DNA of 5,293 nucleotides from an uncultured Collinsella sp. Its GTDB lineage: Bacteria; Actinomycetota; Coriobacteriia; Coriobacteriales; Coriobacteriaceae. Under the pieces are notes generated by a model. That model was not told the DNA's origin and made no database searches. It worked only from the letters and a program-made list of their open reading frames with translations. This document shows positions 1 through 5,293 of the stretch, one piece after another. The translations under genes were made by a program, and so were the position numbers. The stretch covers positions 1 to 5,293 of the forward strand of contig CALBBA010000191.1 in the NCBI GenBank assembly GCA_937926755.1, in the 5' to 3' direction. Within the stretch, counting starts at the first letter, position 1. Every line of letters begins with the position of its first letter.

Positions 1-1953
1 GGGCATGCCAAGGCTGCCCGGCGCGAGGGCTAGCACAAGCCAGCCGGCAAGCGGTCGGACGAGCCCCATCATGCGCCACATGATGGACGGCGCCGAGCGA
101 CGGACGCGGCCGGAGTCAAGCGCCGCGGCAGCGGAAGACGAGCTAGCACCGTTGAGGCCATCGGTACAGGCAGTACTGCCGCCAACAGCCTCAACCGCGC
201 CGGCATCCTCGGCATCATCCTCCGCATACGCATATGCCGAGAGCTGCTCCTGGCTGTTCCACATGCGCGCATAGGCGCCCGCGGTGGTCAAGAGCTCGCC
301 GTGAGTTCCGTGCTCGGCAATGCGACCGCGTTCCAGCACCAGAATCTGGTCGGCGTTCACAATCGTTGACAGGCGATGCGCCACCACGATCACGGTGTGC
401 TCGCCGACAAGCGATGCGATGACCTCGCCAATCGCGGCTTCGCTCGCGGCGTCGACGTTGCTCGTGGCCTCGTCAAACACATAGATGGGCGAGTCGTGCA
501 GCAGGGCGCGGGCCATGCACACGCGCTGGCGCTGACCGCCCGAAAGGTTGGTGCCGCCCTCGTTAATCACCATGTCGAGCCCGCCGTTGGCCTGCACAAA
601 GGCCGCCACGCGCGTGCGGTCGAGCGCGCGCAAGAGCTCGGTATCGGTGGCGTTGGGCTGGGCGAGCAGCAGGTTGTCGCGCAGGGCGCCGGCAAACAGG
701 TAGCCGTTGGTGGGCACCAGCGTGACGGCACACATGAGTGAGGTGGCCGTGGCATCGCGCAGTTCAACGCCGCCAATGCGCACGCTGCCGCGGTAGGCGT
801 CCTTGCGGCCCGAGATAATCCCCGCGAGCGTGGACTTGCCGCCGCCGCTTTCGCCCACGAGTGCCACGAGCGAGCCGTGCGCAATGGTCGCGCTGGCGCT
901 GTCCAGCACCGTGCGGTCGCCGTAGGCATAGCTCACGCCCGCGAGCTCGATATCGCCGCGACCGTCAAGCTCAACATCGCCGCGCTCGGGCTCGGGCGTA
1001 TCCAAAATGCCAAACATGCGGCGCGAGGCGGCCATGCCGTTCATGGCTGTGTGGAACAGCGATCCTAGGCGGCGCATAGGCAAAAAGAACTCCTGCGACA
1101 GAAAGACGATGAGGAAGGCAGCCTCAAAGCCAATCTTGCCCGTGGCGAGCTGCAGCGCGGCTACGATAATGCCGAGCGCGGCGCCCATATAGACGACCAG
1201 GTCCATAACGCAAATGGAGCGCAGCTGCATCACCAGCAGGCGCATGGTCGCTGTGCGGAAACGCTCGGACTCGGCGTTGATGCGCTCGTGCCAGCTGCGA
1301 TCGGCCTGGTAGACCTTAAGGGTGGTGAGACCCTGCACGGCCTCCAGGAACATGCCGCCCAGATCGACATAGCTGCCCCAGTACTCGGCACCGATCTTTT
1401 TGGCGTTGCGCATGACCATCATAATGGAGACGGGGATGACCGGAACGCAGGCGAGCAGCAGCGCGGCGGGAAGACCCGCCTGGCCCACGAGCAGTACAAA
1501 CAGCGTGATGGGTGCCAAGCCGGCAAAGAAGAGCTGCGGCAGGTAACCGCCAAAGTACACTTGGAGTTGCGTGGCGCCCTCGACGCTGGTCTGGACGGCC
1601 TCGGCGGTGGGAACGGTCTCGGTGTAGGAGGGGCCGAGTACGGTGAGCTTGTCGTAGACGAGCGAGCGCACGCGGCGGACGGCCTCGAACGCGGCCTTGT
1701 CGCCGGCGCGTTGGGCCAGGTAGATGGAGGCGGCGCGCACGATGATGGCGGCGGCGAGCGGTAGGGCCGCCTGTGCGAGGGCATCGACGGCGAGCGCGGC
1801 GGAAAGACCGTCCGTGACGATGCCGCCCAAGATGCGTGCAAGCACCCACATCACCGTGATGTTTGCCATGAGCGCGATCCACTTAAACAGGACGCTTGCC
1901 ATAATGTAGGGCGTTGCCTGCGGAACCAGGGAGAAGAGCCGCTTCTCGAACAT
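1..1953 (-). CDS. ABC exporter, CydD-like membrane plus ATPase domains, fused to a second half (partial, runs off left edge)
   Basis: Membrane ABC exporter that uses ATP hydrolysis to move an unidentified substrate; 651 codons are visible and the reading frame is open to the window edge. Six likely membrane helices lie near residues 16-40, 61-82, 135-156, 159-180, 248-268 and 273-295. The ATPase domain follows: an aromatic A-loop (SYAYGD, about 341-346), Walker A GESGGGKST with K373, signature LSGGQ 470-474, Walker B IYVFDEA with D494 and catalytic E495, D-loop 498-501, and switch H526. The usual Q-loop glutamine is replaced by T415 (VPTNGYLF). After residue 570 comes an Ala/Ser/Asp/Glu-rich linker, then from about 620 a segment reading RMMGLVRPLAGWLVLALA, which resembles the first helix of a second membrane domain. 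I infer a tandem full transporter, like CydD and CydC joined. The start at 1953 is set by GGAGG (1958-1962) 4 nt upstream. Substrate is unknown; CydDC (thiol export) is only a family resemblance. Confidence 0.88.
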   Translation of the reverse strand, partial: MFEKRLFSLVPQATPYIMASVLFKWIALMANITVMWVLARILGGIVTDGLSAALAVDALAQAALPLAAAIIVRAASIYLAQRAGDKAAFEAVRRVRSLVYDKLTVLGPSYTETVPTAEAVQTSVEGATQLQVYFGGYLPQLFFAGLAPITLFVLLVGQAGLPAALLLACVPVIPVSIMMVMRNAKKIGAEYWGSYVDLGGMFLEAVQGLTTLKVYQADRSWHERINAESERFRTATMRLLVMQLRSICVMDLVVYMGAALGIIVAALQLATGKIGFEAAFLIVFLSQEFFLPMRRLGSLFHTAMNGMAASRRMFGILDTPEPERGDVELDGRGDIELAGVSYAYGDRTVLDSASATIAHGSLVALVGESGGGKSTLAGIISGRKDAYRGSVRIGGVELRDATATSLMCAVTLVPTNGYLFAGALRDNLLLAQPNATDTELLRALDRTRVAAFVQANGGLDMVINEGGTNLSGGQRQRVCMARALLHDSPIYVFDEATSNVDAASEAAIGEVIASLVGEHTVIVVAHRLSTIVNADQILVLERGRIAEHGTHGELLTTAGAYARMWNSQEQLSAYAYAEDDAEDAGAVEAVGGSTACTDGLNGASSSSAAAALDSGRVRRSAPSIMWRMMGLVRPLAGWLVLALAPGSLGMP

Positions 1954-1970
1954 GAAACCTCCGATGCCGT

Positions 1971-2003
1971 AGCGACTGCCGCGCGGGCTGCTCGGCAGTC
2001 GCT
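1971..2003 (-). promoter_or_regulatory. Perfect 11-bp hairpin in the ABC gene leader
   Basis: AGCGACTGCCG (1971-1981) and CGGCAGTCGCT (1993-2003) are exact reverse complements around an 11-nt spacer. In the ABC transcript this hairpin would end 8 nt before the GGAGG ribosome site. It has no T-tract, so it is not a classical terminator. It could be an operator, an mRNA-stabilising 5' hairpin or a translation-control element. The structure is seen directly; the role is inferred. Confidence 0.6.
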
Positions 2004-2022
2004 TAGTTAGCCAAATGCAACT

Positions 2023-2031
2023 AGAGTAACA
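2023..2031 (-). promoter_or_regulatory. Possible extended -10 box for the ABC gene
   Basis: On the minus strand the sequence reads TGTTACTCT, that is TG-n-TACTCT, matching the extended -10 pattern with T, A and final T conserved. No good -35 box lies 16-18 bp upstream. Transcription starting about 7 nt downstream would place the 11-bp hairpin near the 5' end of the mRNA. This is a weak call based on pattern only. Confidence 0.22.
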
Positions 2032-2162
2032 TCGTGCAGCGGGTAAGTATGCCGAGGGTAATTTTTAGCCGATGAACTGCGTAAAATGTTCAAAATTGTT
2101 GTGCATGGCGAACTTTGAAGCGCATTGCCCACGGTCACGGACCCACATGGGTGCGGCTCTAC

Positions 2163-2234
2163 TCCAAATCATGTACATCAGCCTCCAAAAGCTGCAAAAA
2201 ATGACATGTTTGGAGGCTGGTGTACATGTTTGGA
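2163..2234. repeat. Long imperfect inverted repeat / stem-loop
   Basis: Arm 2170-2189 (CATGTACATCAGCCTCCAAA) pairs with 2209-2228 at 20 of 20 positions if one T-G wobble is allowed, 19 of 20 as strict DNA complement. After one bulged T at 2169, a further 6 bp pair (TCCAAA 2163-2168 with TTTGGA 2229-2234). The loop is 19 nt (2190-2208). Short direct repeats are nested in it: ACATGTTTGGA occurs at 2204-2214 and 2224-2234. No T-tract follows the outer arm, so a simple terminator is unlikely. It may be an operator array, a structured RNA, or a small dispersed palindromic element. Confidence 0.75.
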
Positions 2235-2315
2235 TGGGGCGGTGGAGCGTCGATTTCTTGCGGACAAGGAAAATCGCGCTCATCGCGCGCCGCCACACTT
2301 GCGCCGCCCGCTATG

Positions 2316-2324
2316 TGCTAGCGT
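2316..2324 (+). promoter_or_regulatory. Possible extended -10 box for the larC2-yfcE-mazG run
   Basis: TGCTAGCGT fits an extended -10 (TG-n-TAGCGT, with the T, A and final T of the consensus). No clear -35 box is present: TTGCGC at 2299-2304 is only 14 bp away. Transcription from here would give a leader of about 36 nt before the LarC2 start. Pattern-based, low certainty. Confidence 0.28.
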
Positions 2325-2367
2325 TTGGGTGAATAAAACGAGCCCGTGCGGAAAGGATCCGGACCGT

Positions 2368-2853
2368 ATGCAACGTGGAAGTACATCTCCGCTGTCCCGC
2401 GAGACCGATGCGCCCGAAACCATCGTCAAGCTGGAGTGCGACATCGATGACGCGTCGCCCGAGGTGCTCGCCTACGCCGCCGACCGCCTGCGCGAGGCCG
2501 GCGCCCGCGAGGTGCACTGGCTGCCCCTCTACTGCAAAAAGGGCCGCCCCGGATGGCAGTTGCAGGTGATCTGCTCGCACGAGGATATCGAGCGCCTGCA
2601 GACGATTATCTTTTTGGAAACCACGACCAACGCCGTTCGTCGCCAGGTGATGGAACGCGTTTGCCTGCCGCGTCGTTTTGAGCAGGTAGCGACGCCTTGG
2701 GGCGAGGTGGCCGTCAAAGTGGCCACCCTGCCCGACGGCAGCGAGCGCGCGGCGCCCGAGTACGAAGACTGCGCCCGTCTTGCCCGCGAGCATAACGTGC
2801 CGCTCCAGCGCGTGATGCAGGCGGCACAAGCCTCGGCACTGCGATTTGAATAG
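2368..2853 (+). CDS. larC: Stand-alone LarC C-terminal domain (LarC2-like nickel-insertion protein)
   Basis: 161-residue protein matching only the C-terminal part of LarC, the enzyme that inserts nickel into the nickel-pincer nucleotide cofactor of lactate racemase and its relatives. In the known protein this domain (LarC2, formerly DUF111) binds CTP. Family segments are seen in order: LECDIDDASPE (22-32), KKGRPGWQLQVIC (57-69), LETTTNAVRRQVMERVCLPR (83-102), TPWGEVAVKVA (109-119) and PEYEDCARLA (130-139). Full LarC is about 400 residues, and the N-terminal metal-handling half is absent here. The start at 2368 is preferred because AAAGGA (2352-2357) lies 10 nt upstream and homology begins near residue 20; the frame stays open back to a TTG at 2125, but that stretch crosses the intergenic stem-loop and is not LarC-like. 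It is the first gene of a run with yfcE and mazG. Family assignment is firm; its function without LarC1 is unknown. Confidence 0.85.
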   Translation: MQRGSTSPLSRETDAPETIVKLECDIDDASPEVLAYAADRLREAGAREVHWLPLYCKKGRPGWQLQVICSHEDIERLQTIIFLETTTNAVRRQVMERVCLPRRFEQVATPWGEVAVKVATLPDGSERAAPEYEDCARLAREHNVPLQRVMQAAQASALRFE

Positions 2854-2908
2854 CGCGGCCGGCGACATCCCGCGCCCAGTCATATCCACCCCACCCGAAA
2901 GGACCACC

Positions 2909-3457
2909 ATGAAATACCTCATCGCTTCCGACATCCACGGCTCGGCATATTGGACCGAGCGCCTGGTCGCCGCCATCGAGTCCGAGCAGCCCGACCGCAT
3001 TGTGCTGCTGGGCGACCTGCTTTACCACGGCCCGCGCAACGACCTGCCGCGCGACTACGCCCCCAAGCGTGTGATTCCGCTGCTCAACGCCCTGGCCGAC
3101 CGCATCATCGCGGTGCGTGGCAACTGTGACGCCGAGGTCGACCAGATGGTGCTCGACTTTCCCGTCATGGCGGACTACGCCACGCTGTTCGACGAGACCG
3201 GCCGCGAGCTGTTCCTGACGCATGGCCACGTCTTTGGCGCCGGCATGCACAACAGCGTCGACCACGCGCCCGCGCTGCCCGAGGGCTCCGCGCTCGTCTA
3301 CGGCCACACGCATATCAAGGTTAACGAGGCAAGCGAGACGCACCCGGGCCTATGGCTCTTCAACCCCGGCAGCGTGAGCATTCCCAAGGATGGCACGCAC
3401 AGCTACGGCATCTACGAGGGCGGTGCGTTCCGCCACGTGATCATGGAGGAGGACTAA
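2909..3457 (+). CDS. yfcE: YfcE/MJ0936-type metallophosphoesterase
   Basis: 182-residue cytosolic phosphodiesterase of the calcineurin-like superfamily, the same size as E. coli YfcE (184), a metal-dependent enzyme known to act on artificial phosphodiesters, with natural substrate uncertain. The two-metal site is complete: DIHG with D8 and H10, GDLLYHGPRN with D36, GNCD with N72, THGH with H105 and H107, and GHTH with H133 and H135. NPGSVS near 152-157 is also typical. The start at 2909 places DIH at the N-terminus as in homologues and has AAAGGA (2898-2903) 5 nt upstream; an in-frame upstream extension to 2846 would overlap the previous gene and lacks homology. It lies 55 nt after LarC2 and 2 nt before MazG, whose ribosome site is inside its last codons. 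Confidence 0.93.
   Translation: MKYLIASDIHGSAYWTERLVAAIESEQPDRIVLLGDLLYHGPRNDLPRDYAPKRVIPLLNALADRIIAVRGNCDAEVDQMVLDFPVMADYATLFDETGRELFLTHGHVFGAGMHNSVDHAPALPEGSALVYGHTHIKVNEASETHPGLWLFNPGSVSIPKDGTHSYGIYEGGAFRHVIMEED
3444..3452 (+). promoter_or_regulatory. Strong mazG ribosome binding site inside the end of yfcE
   Basis: TGGAGGAGG lies within the final Met-Glu-Glu codons of yfcE, 7 nt before the mazG ATG at 3460. The yfcE stop (TAA 3455-3457) is 2 nt before that ATG. This arrangement supports translational coupling and fixes the mazG start. Confidence 0.75.
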
Positions 3458-3459
3458 CC

Positions 3460-4320
3460 ATGGCGCAGCACACGGCCCAGCAAAATGCCGAGGGCTCGCG
3501 CGATCTGTCCACGCTGGTCGACGCGTCGGCCGAGCTGCAGCATCTGGTGCAGACCATCTGGCGTCTGCGTCAGCTCGATGGCTGCCCGTGGGATCGCGAA
3601 CAGACGCATCAGAGCATCGGCAAGAACATGATCGAGGAAGCCTACGAGGCGCTCGATTGCATTGAGGCGGACGACGTGGCACATCTGCGCGAGGAGCTGG
3701 GCGATGTGCTCATGCAGGTGGTGCTGCATGCGCAGATTGCGGCGGATGCCGGTGAGTTTACGCTTGCCGATGTGGCGCGCGATATCGACGCCAAGCTCAT
3801 CCGTCGTCACCCGCACGTGTTTGGCGATGCGGATGCCGAGAGCTCCGACGAGGTGCTCAAGATTTGGGACGAGGTCAAGCTTGCCGAGAAGGCCGCCAAA
3901 GACAAGGCCGTGGCGGCAGGCGAGGCTGCGCCCGAGGGTCTGCTCGACGGCGTGCCCACGCACCTGCCGGCGCTGATGCAAGCTCAGAAGGTGTCGCGCA
4001 AGGCGGCGGCCGTGGGCTTTGAGTGGGAGACGGTCCAGGATGTGTGGGACGAGGTCGCCGAGGAGCGTGCCGAGTTTGAGGCCGAGGCCCCCGGAACGCC
4101 CGAGCGCGAAATGGAGTTTGGCGATCTGCTCTTTGCCCTGGTCAACGTCGCGCGCAAAGAGGGGATCGACGCCGAGAGCGCCCTGCGCGCCAGCACGGCA
4201 AAGTTCCGCCGCCGCTGGGCCGCGATGGAGCAGATGGCGGCCGATGCTCACGTGGATCTTGCCGAGCTTTCGACCCACGGCCTCAACGACCTGTGGGATG
4301 CCGCAAAGGCGGAGGAGTAA
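3460..4320 (+). CDS. mazG: MazG nucleoside triphosphate pyrophosphohydrolase
   Basis: 286-residue cytosolic enzyme that hydrolyses NTPs or dNTPs to the monophosphate and pyrophosphate; in E. coli it also affects the (p)ppGpp level. Two MazG helical domains are visible. The N-terminal one has LRQLDGCPWDREQTHQSI (36-53) and the magnesium-binding acidic pairs E60xxE63 and E79xxD82. After RRHPHVFGD (115-123) and an Ala/Lys-rich linker (about 141-160), the C-terminal domain has LPALMQAQKVSRKAAAVGF (169-187), E202xxE205 and E219FGD222. Both metal-binding sets look intact; in E. coli the C-terminal domain is the active one. Length is slightly above E. coli MazG (263), explained by an N-terminal extension of about 25 residues and the longer linker. 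The ATG at 3460 is fixed by the strong ribosome site inside yfcE. It is the last gene before a terminator hairpin. Confidence 0.95.
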   Translation: MAQHTAQQNAEGSRDLSTLVDASAELQHLVQTIWRLRQLDGCPWDREQTHQSIGKNMIEEAYEALDCIEADDVAHLREELGDVLMQVVLHAQIAADAGEFTLADVARDIDAKLIRRHPHVFGDADAESSDEVLKIWDEVKLAEKAAKDKAVAAGEAAPEGLLDGVPTHLPALMQAQKVSRKAAAVGFEWETVQDVWDEVAEERAEFEAEAPGTPEREMEFGDLLFALVNVARKEGIDAESALRASTAKFRRRWAAMEQMAADAHVDLAELSTHGLNDLWDAAKAEE

Positions 4321-4324
4321 GACT

Positions 4325-4370
4325 GCGGGAACGACGGGCTGACACGCCTCATCGTTCCCGCTAAATTTTT
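4325..4370 (+). terminator. Intrinsic terminator after mazG
   Basis: GCGGGAACGA (4325-4334) and TCGTTCCCGC (4352-4361) form a perfect 10-bp stem around a 17-nt loop, followed by TAAATTTTT. It starts 4 nt after the mazG stop and should end the larC2-yfcE-mazG transcript. The loop is longer and the T-tract less immediate than in the best terminators. Confidence 0.8.
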
Positions 4371-4376
4371 CGAAAA
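4367..4376. repeat. 10-bp perfect palindrome TTTTCGAAAA
   Basis: A self-complementary 10-mer directly overlapping the T-tract of the terminator. It may simply allow weak bidirectional termination, or it could be an operator for enolase. No independent support for a role. Confidence 0.35.
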
Positions 4377-4391
4377 TCAAGTGTATCCCTC

Positions 4392-4436
4392 GGCTAACTT
4401 AGGGCATAATGCAAAAAGTGCGACATGGCTAACTTA
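4392..4436 (+). repeat. Direct repeat GGCTAACTTA x2 upstream of enolase
   Basis: Identical 10-mers at 4392-4401 and 4427-4436, 35 bp from start to start, bracket the -10-like box of the enolase gene. A near copy, GGCTAACTAA, lies on the minus strand at 2003-2012 upstream of the ABC gene. They could be binding sites for a regulator; this is inferred from repetition and position only. Confidence 0.5.
4405..4410 (+). promoter_or_regulatory. Possible -10 box of the enolase promoter
   Basis: CATAAT differs from TATAAT at one base and lies between the mazG terminator and the enolase gene, where a promoter is expected. The hexamer 17 bp upstream (TGTATC) is a poor -35 match. Transcription from here would give a leader of roughly 90 nt. 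Confidence 0.4.
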
Positions 4437-4449
4437 CGGAGACGCACCG

Positions 4450-4497
4450 ATGGTGCACGGTCAGCCGGTCGCTTGCATCCACTACGTTTCCAAGTGA
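4450..4497 (+). CDS. Possible 15-residue leader peptide ahead of enolase
   Basis: A short open frame encodes MVHGQPVACIHYVSK. GGAG (4438-4441) stands 8 nt before its ATG, a good spacing, and its TGA (4495-4497) abuts the enolase ribosome site, so translation of one could influence the other. A small hairpin GCACC-GAT-GGTGC (4444-4456) covers the start codon. No run of a single amino-acid codon, as in classical attenuators, is seen. It may be chance; conservation in relatives would decide. Confidence 0.2.
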   Translation: MVHGQPVACIHYVSK

Positions 4498-4509
4498 GAG
4501 GGAGACAAC

Positions 4510-5293
4510 ATGAGCGATATTTTGGACGTCTACGGTCGCGAGGTGCTCGACAGCCGCGGCAATCCCACCGTCGAGGTCGAGGTCGTGCTCGAGGACGGCA
4601 GCTTTGGCCGCGCAATGGTGCCTTCGGGTGCTTCGACCGGCGCCTTTGAGGCCTGCGAGCTGCGCGACGGCGACAAGGGCCGCTACCTGGGCAAGGGCGT
4701 TTCGCAGGCCGTCGAGCATGTCAACAACGAGTGCGCTAACGCCGTCGTGGGCCTCGACGCCTTCGACCAGCGCGCCGTCGATGCCGCGCTGATTGCCGCG
4801 GACGGTACCCCCAACAAGACCAAGCTCGGTGCCAACGCCATCCTGGGCGTGTCGCTGGCCGTCGCCCGCGCCGCTGCCGAGTCGGCGGGCCTGTCACTGT
4901 ACCAGTACCTGGGCGGCGTCAACGCCCATCTGCTGCCCACGCCCATGATGAACATCCTCAACGGCGGCGTGCATGCCGACAATAACGTCGACTTCCAGGA
5001 GTTCATGATCATGCCCGTGGGCGCGCCCTCCTTCAAGGAAGCTTTGCGCTGGTGCGCGGAGGTGTTCCACGCTCTGGCTTCCATCCTGAAGGCCAAGGGG
5101 CTGGCTACCTCTGTGGGCGATGAGGGCGGCTTTGCCCCCAACCTGTCCAGCGACGAGGAGACCATTGAGACCATTCTGGCCGCCATCGAGAAGGCCGGTT
5201 ATCTTCCCGGCAGGGACTTCATGCTGGCCATGGACGCTGCTTCCTCCGAGTGGAAGAGCCCCAAGGGCAAGGGCTTCTACAAGCTGCCCAAGG
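4510..5293 (+). CDS. eno: Enolase (phosphopyruvate hydratase), N-terminal 261 residues
   Basis: Glycolytic enzyme that converts 2-phosphoglycerate to phosphoenolpyruvate with magnesium, acting as a cytosolic homo-oligomer. Only the first 261 of about 430 residues are in the window. Conserved features: LDSRGNPTVEVEV (13-25), the mobile loop SGAST with S42, KTKLGANAILGVSLA (103-117), NGGVHADN with H155, the active-site E164 (DFQEFMIMP), catalytic E205 in GDEGGFAPN, and the first magnesium-ligand Asp D242 in AMDAAS. The later metal ligands and catalytic lysine lie beyond the right edge. AGGGAG (4499-4504) is 5 nt before the ATG. It sits alone after a terminator, so it is probably its own transcription unit, with a leader of about 90-190 nt holding repeats and a possible leader peptide. 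No defects are seen. Confidence 0.97.
   Translation, partial: MSDILDVYGREVLDSRGNPTVEVEVVLEDGSFGRAMVPSGASTGAFEACELRDGDKGRYLGKGVSQAVEHVNNECANAVVGLDAFDQRAVDAALIAADGTPNKTKLGANAILGVSLAVARAAAESAGLSLYQYLGGVNAHLLPTPMMNILNGGVHADNNVDFQEFMIMPVGAPSFKEALRWCAEVFHALASILKAKGLATSVGDEGGFAPNLSSDEETIETILAAIEKAGYLPGRDFMLAMDAASSEWKSPKGKGFYKLPK

Larger units (their letters stand above)
1954..2367. other. Divergent intergenic region, AT-rich in its middle
   Basis: This 414-bp gap separates the leftward ABC gene from the rightward LarC2 gene, so it should hold promoters for both. No convincing protein gene was found in it. Positions 2061-2120 are about 37% GC and 2161-2220 about 43% GC, well below the flanking genes. 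It contains an 11-bp hairpin beside the ABC start, a long stem-loop at 2163-2234, and weak promoter-like boxes. No remnant of a LarC N-terminal domain is recognisable upstream of LarC2. Confidence 0.8.

Noticed and set aside
376..741. 121-codon plus-strand frame opposite the ABC ATPase domain
   Set aside because: It is antisense to the Walker B, signature and Q-loop region of the exporter and has no motif of its own.
1316..1882. 188-codon minus-strand frame overlapping the ABC gene
   Set aside because: It is out of frame with the ABC exporter, Arg/His-rich, and has no domain; the exporter frame is continuous through it.
2141..2152. Short palindrome ACCCA-CA-TGGGT
   Set aside because: Only 5 bp per arm with a 2-nt centre; too short to support a functional call alone.
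2065..2298. 77-codon minus-strand frame in the divergent spacer
   Set aside because: No good ribosome site or domain was seen, its translation is rich in Met, Trp and Phe, and it runs through the stem-loop; more likely non-coding or repeat DNA.
2125..2367. In-frame upstream extension of LarC2 from a TTG codon
   Set aside because: The extra 81 codons cross the intergenic stem-loop, lack LarC similarity, and the ATG at 2368 has its own ribosome site.
2311..3000. 229-codon minus-strand frame opposite LarC2
   Set aside because: It is the antisense of a gene with five LarC family segments; composition-driven open frame.
2714..3343. 209-codon minus-strand frame opposite yfcE
   Set aside because: It is the antisense of a well-supported metallophosphoesterase, and its translation shows no family motif.
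3454..4380. 308-codon open frame on the minus strand opposite mazG
   Set aside because: It mirrors the third-position GC bias of mazG, has no recognisable domain, and mazG on the other strand has clear catalytic motifs and a strong ribosome site.
1..5293. CRISPR arrays, tRNA or rRNA genes, insertion sequences
   Set aside because: No regularly spaced repeats, no tRNA-like cloverleaf, no rRNA sequence and no transposase motifs were seen on either strand.

Overview
The window is GC-rich DNA (genes roughly 60-70% GC by eye) with strong GGAGG-type ribosome binding sites. The gene set and protein sequences resemble the Coriobacteriia, most likely Collinsella or a close relative. This assignment is an inference from sequence style and was not checked against a database.

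Layout, left to right. Positions 1-1953 (minus strand) hold an ABC exporter polypeptide with a six-helix membrane domain and a complete nucleotide-binding domain. It then continues through a low-complexity linker into what looks like a second membrane domain, cut by the left edge. It resembles a CydD/CydC-type pair fused into one chain. Positions 1954-2367 are a 414-bp divergent intergenic region that is locally AT-rich. It carries an 11-bp hairpin in the ABC leader and a striking long stem-loop at 2163-2234. Positions 2368-4320 (plus strand) are a three-gene run: a stand-alone LarC C-terminal domain (LarC2-like), a YfcE-type metallophosphoesterase, and MazG nucleoside triphosphate pyrophosphohydrolase. 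YfcE and MazG are only 2 nt apart. A perfect 10-bp hairpin with a T-rich tail follows MazG and looks like an intrinsic terminator. From 4510 the enolase gene runs off the right edge. Its leader contains a 10-bp direct repeat, a -10-like box and a possible 15-codon leader peptide.

How the genes fit together: MazG (NTP cleanup), YfcE (phosphodiesterase) and LarC2 (in LarC, the CTP-binding part of a nickel-insertion enzyme) are all nucleotide- or phosphoester-related and probably co-transcribed. Enolase is a separate glycolytic transcription unit. The ABC exporter is transcribed away from the rest.

Most of the window is ordinary housekeeping sequence. The least explained items are the long stem-loop between the divergent genes, the orphan LarC2 domain without LarC1, LarB or LarE beside it, and the ABC exporter's threonine in place of the Q-loop glutamine.
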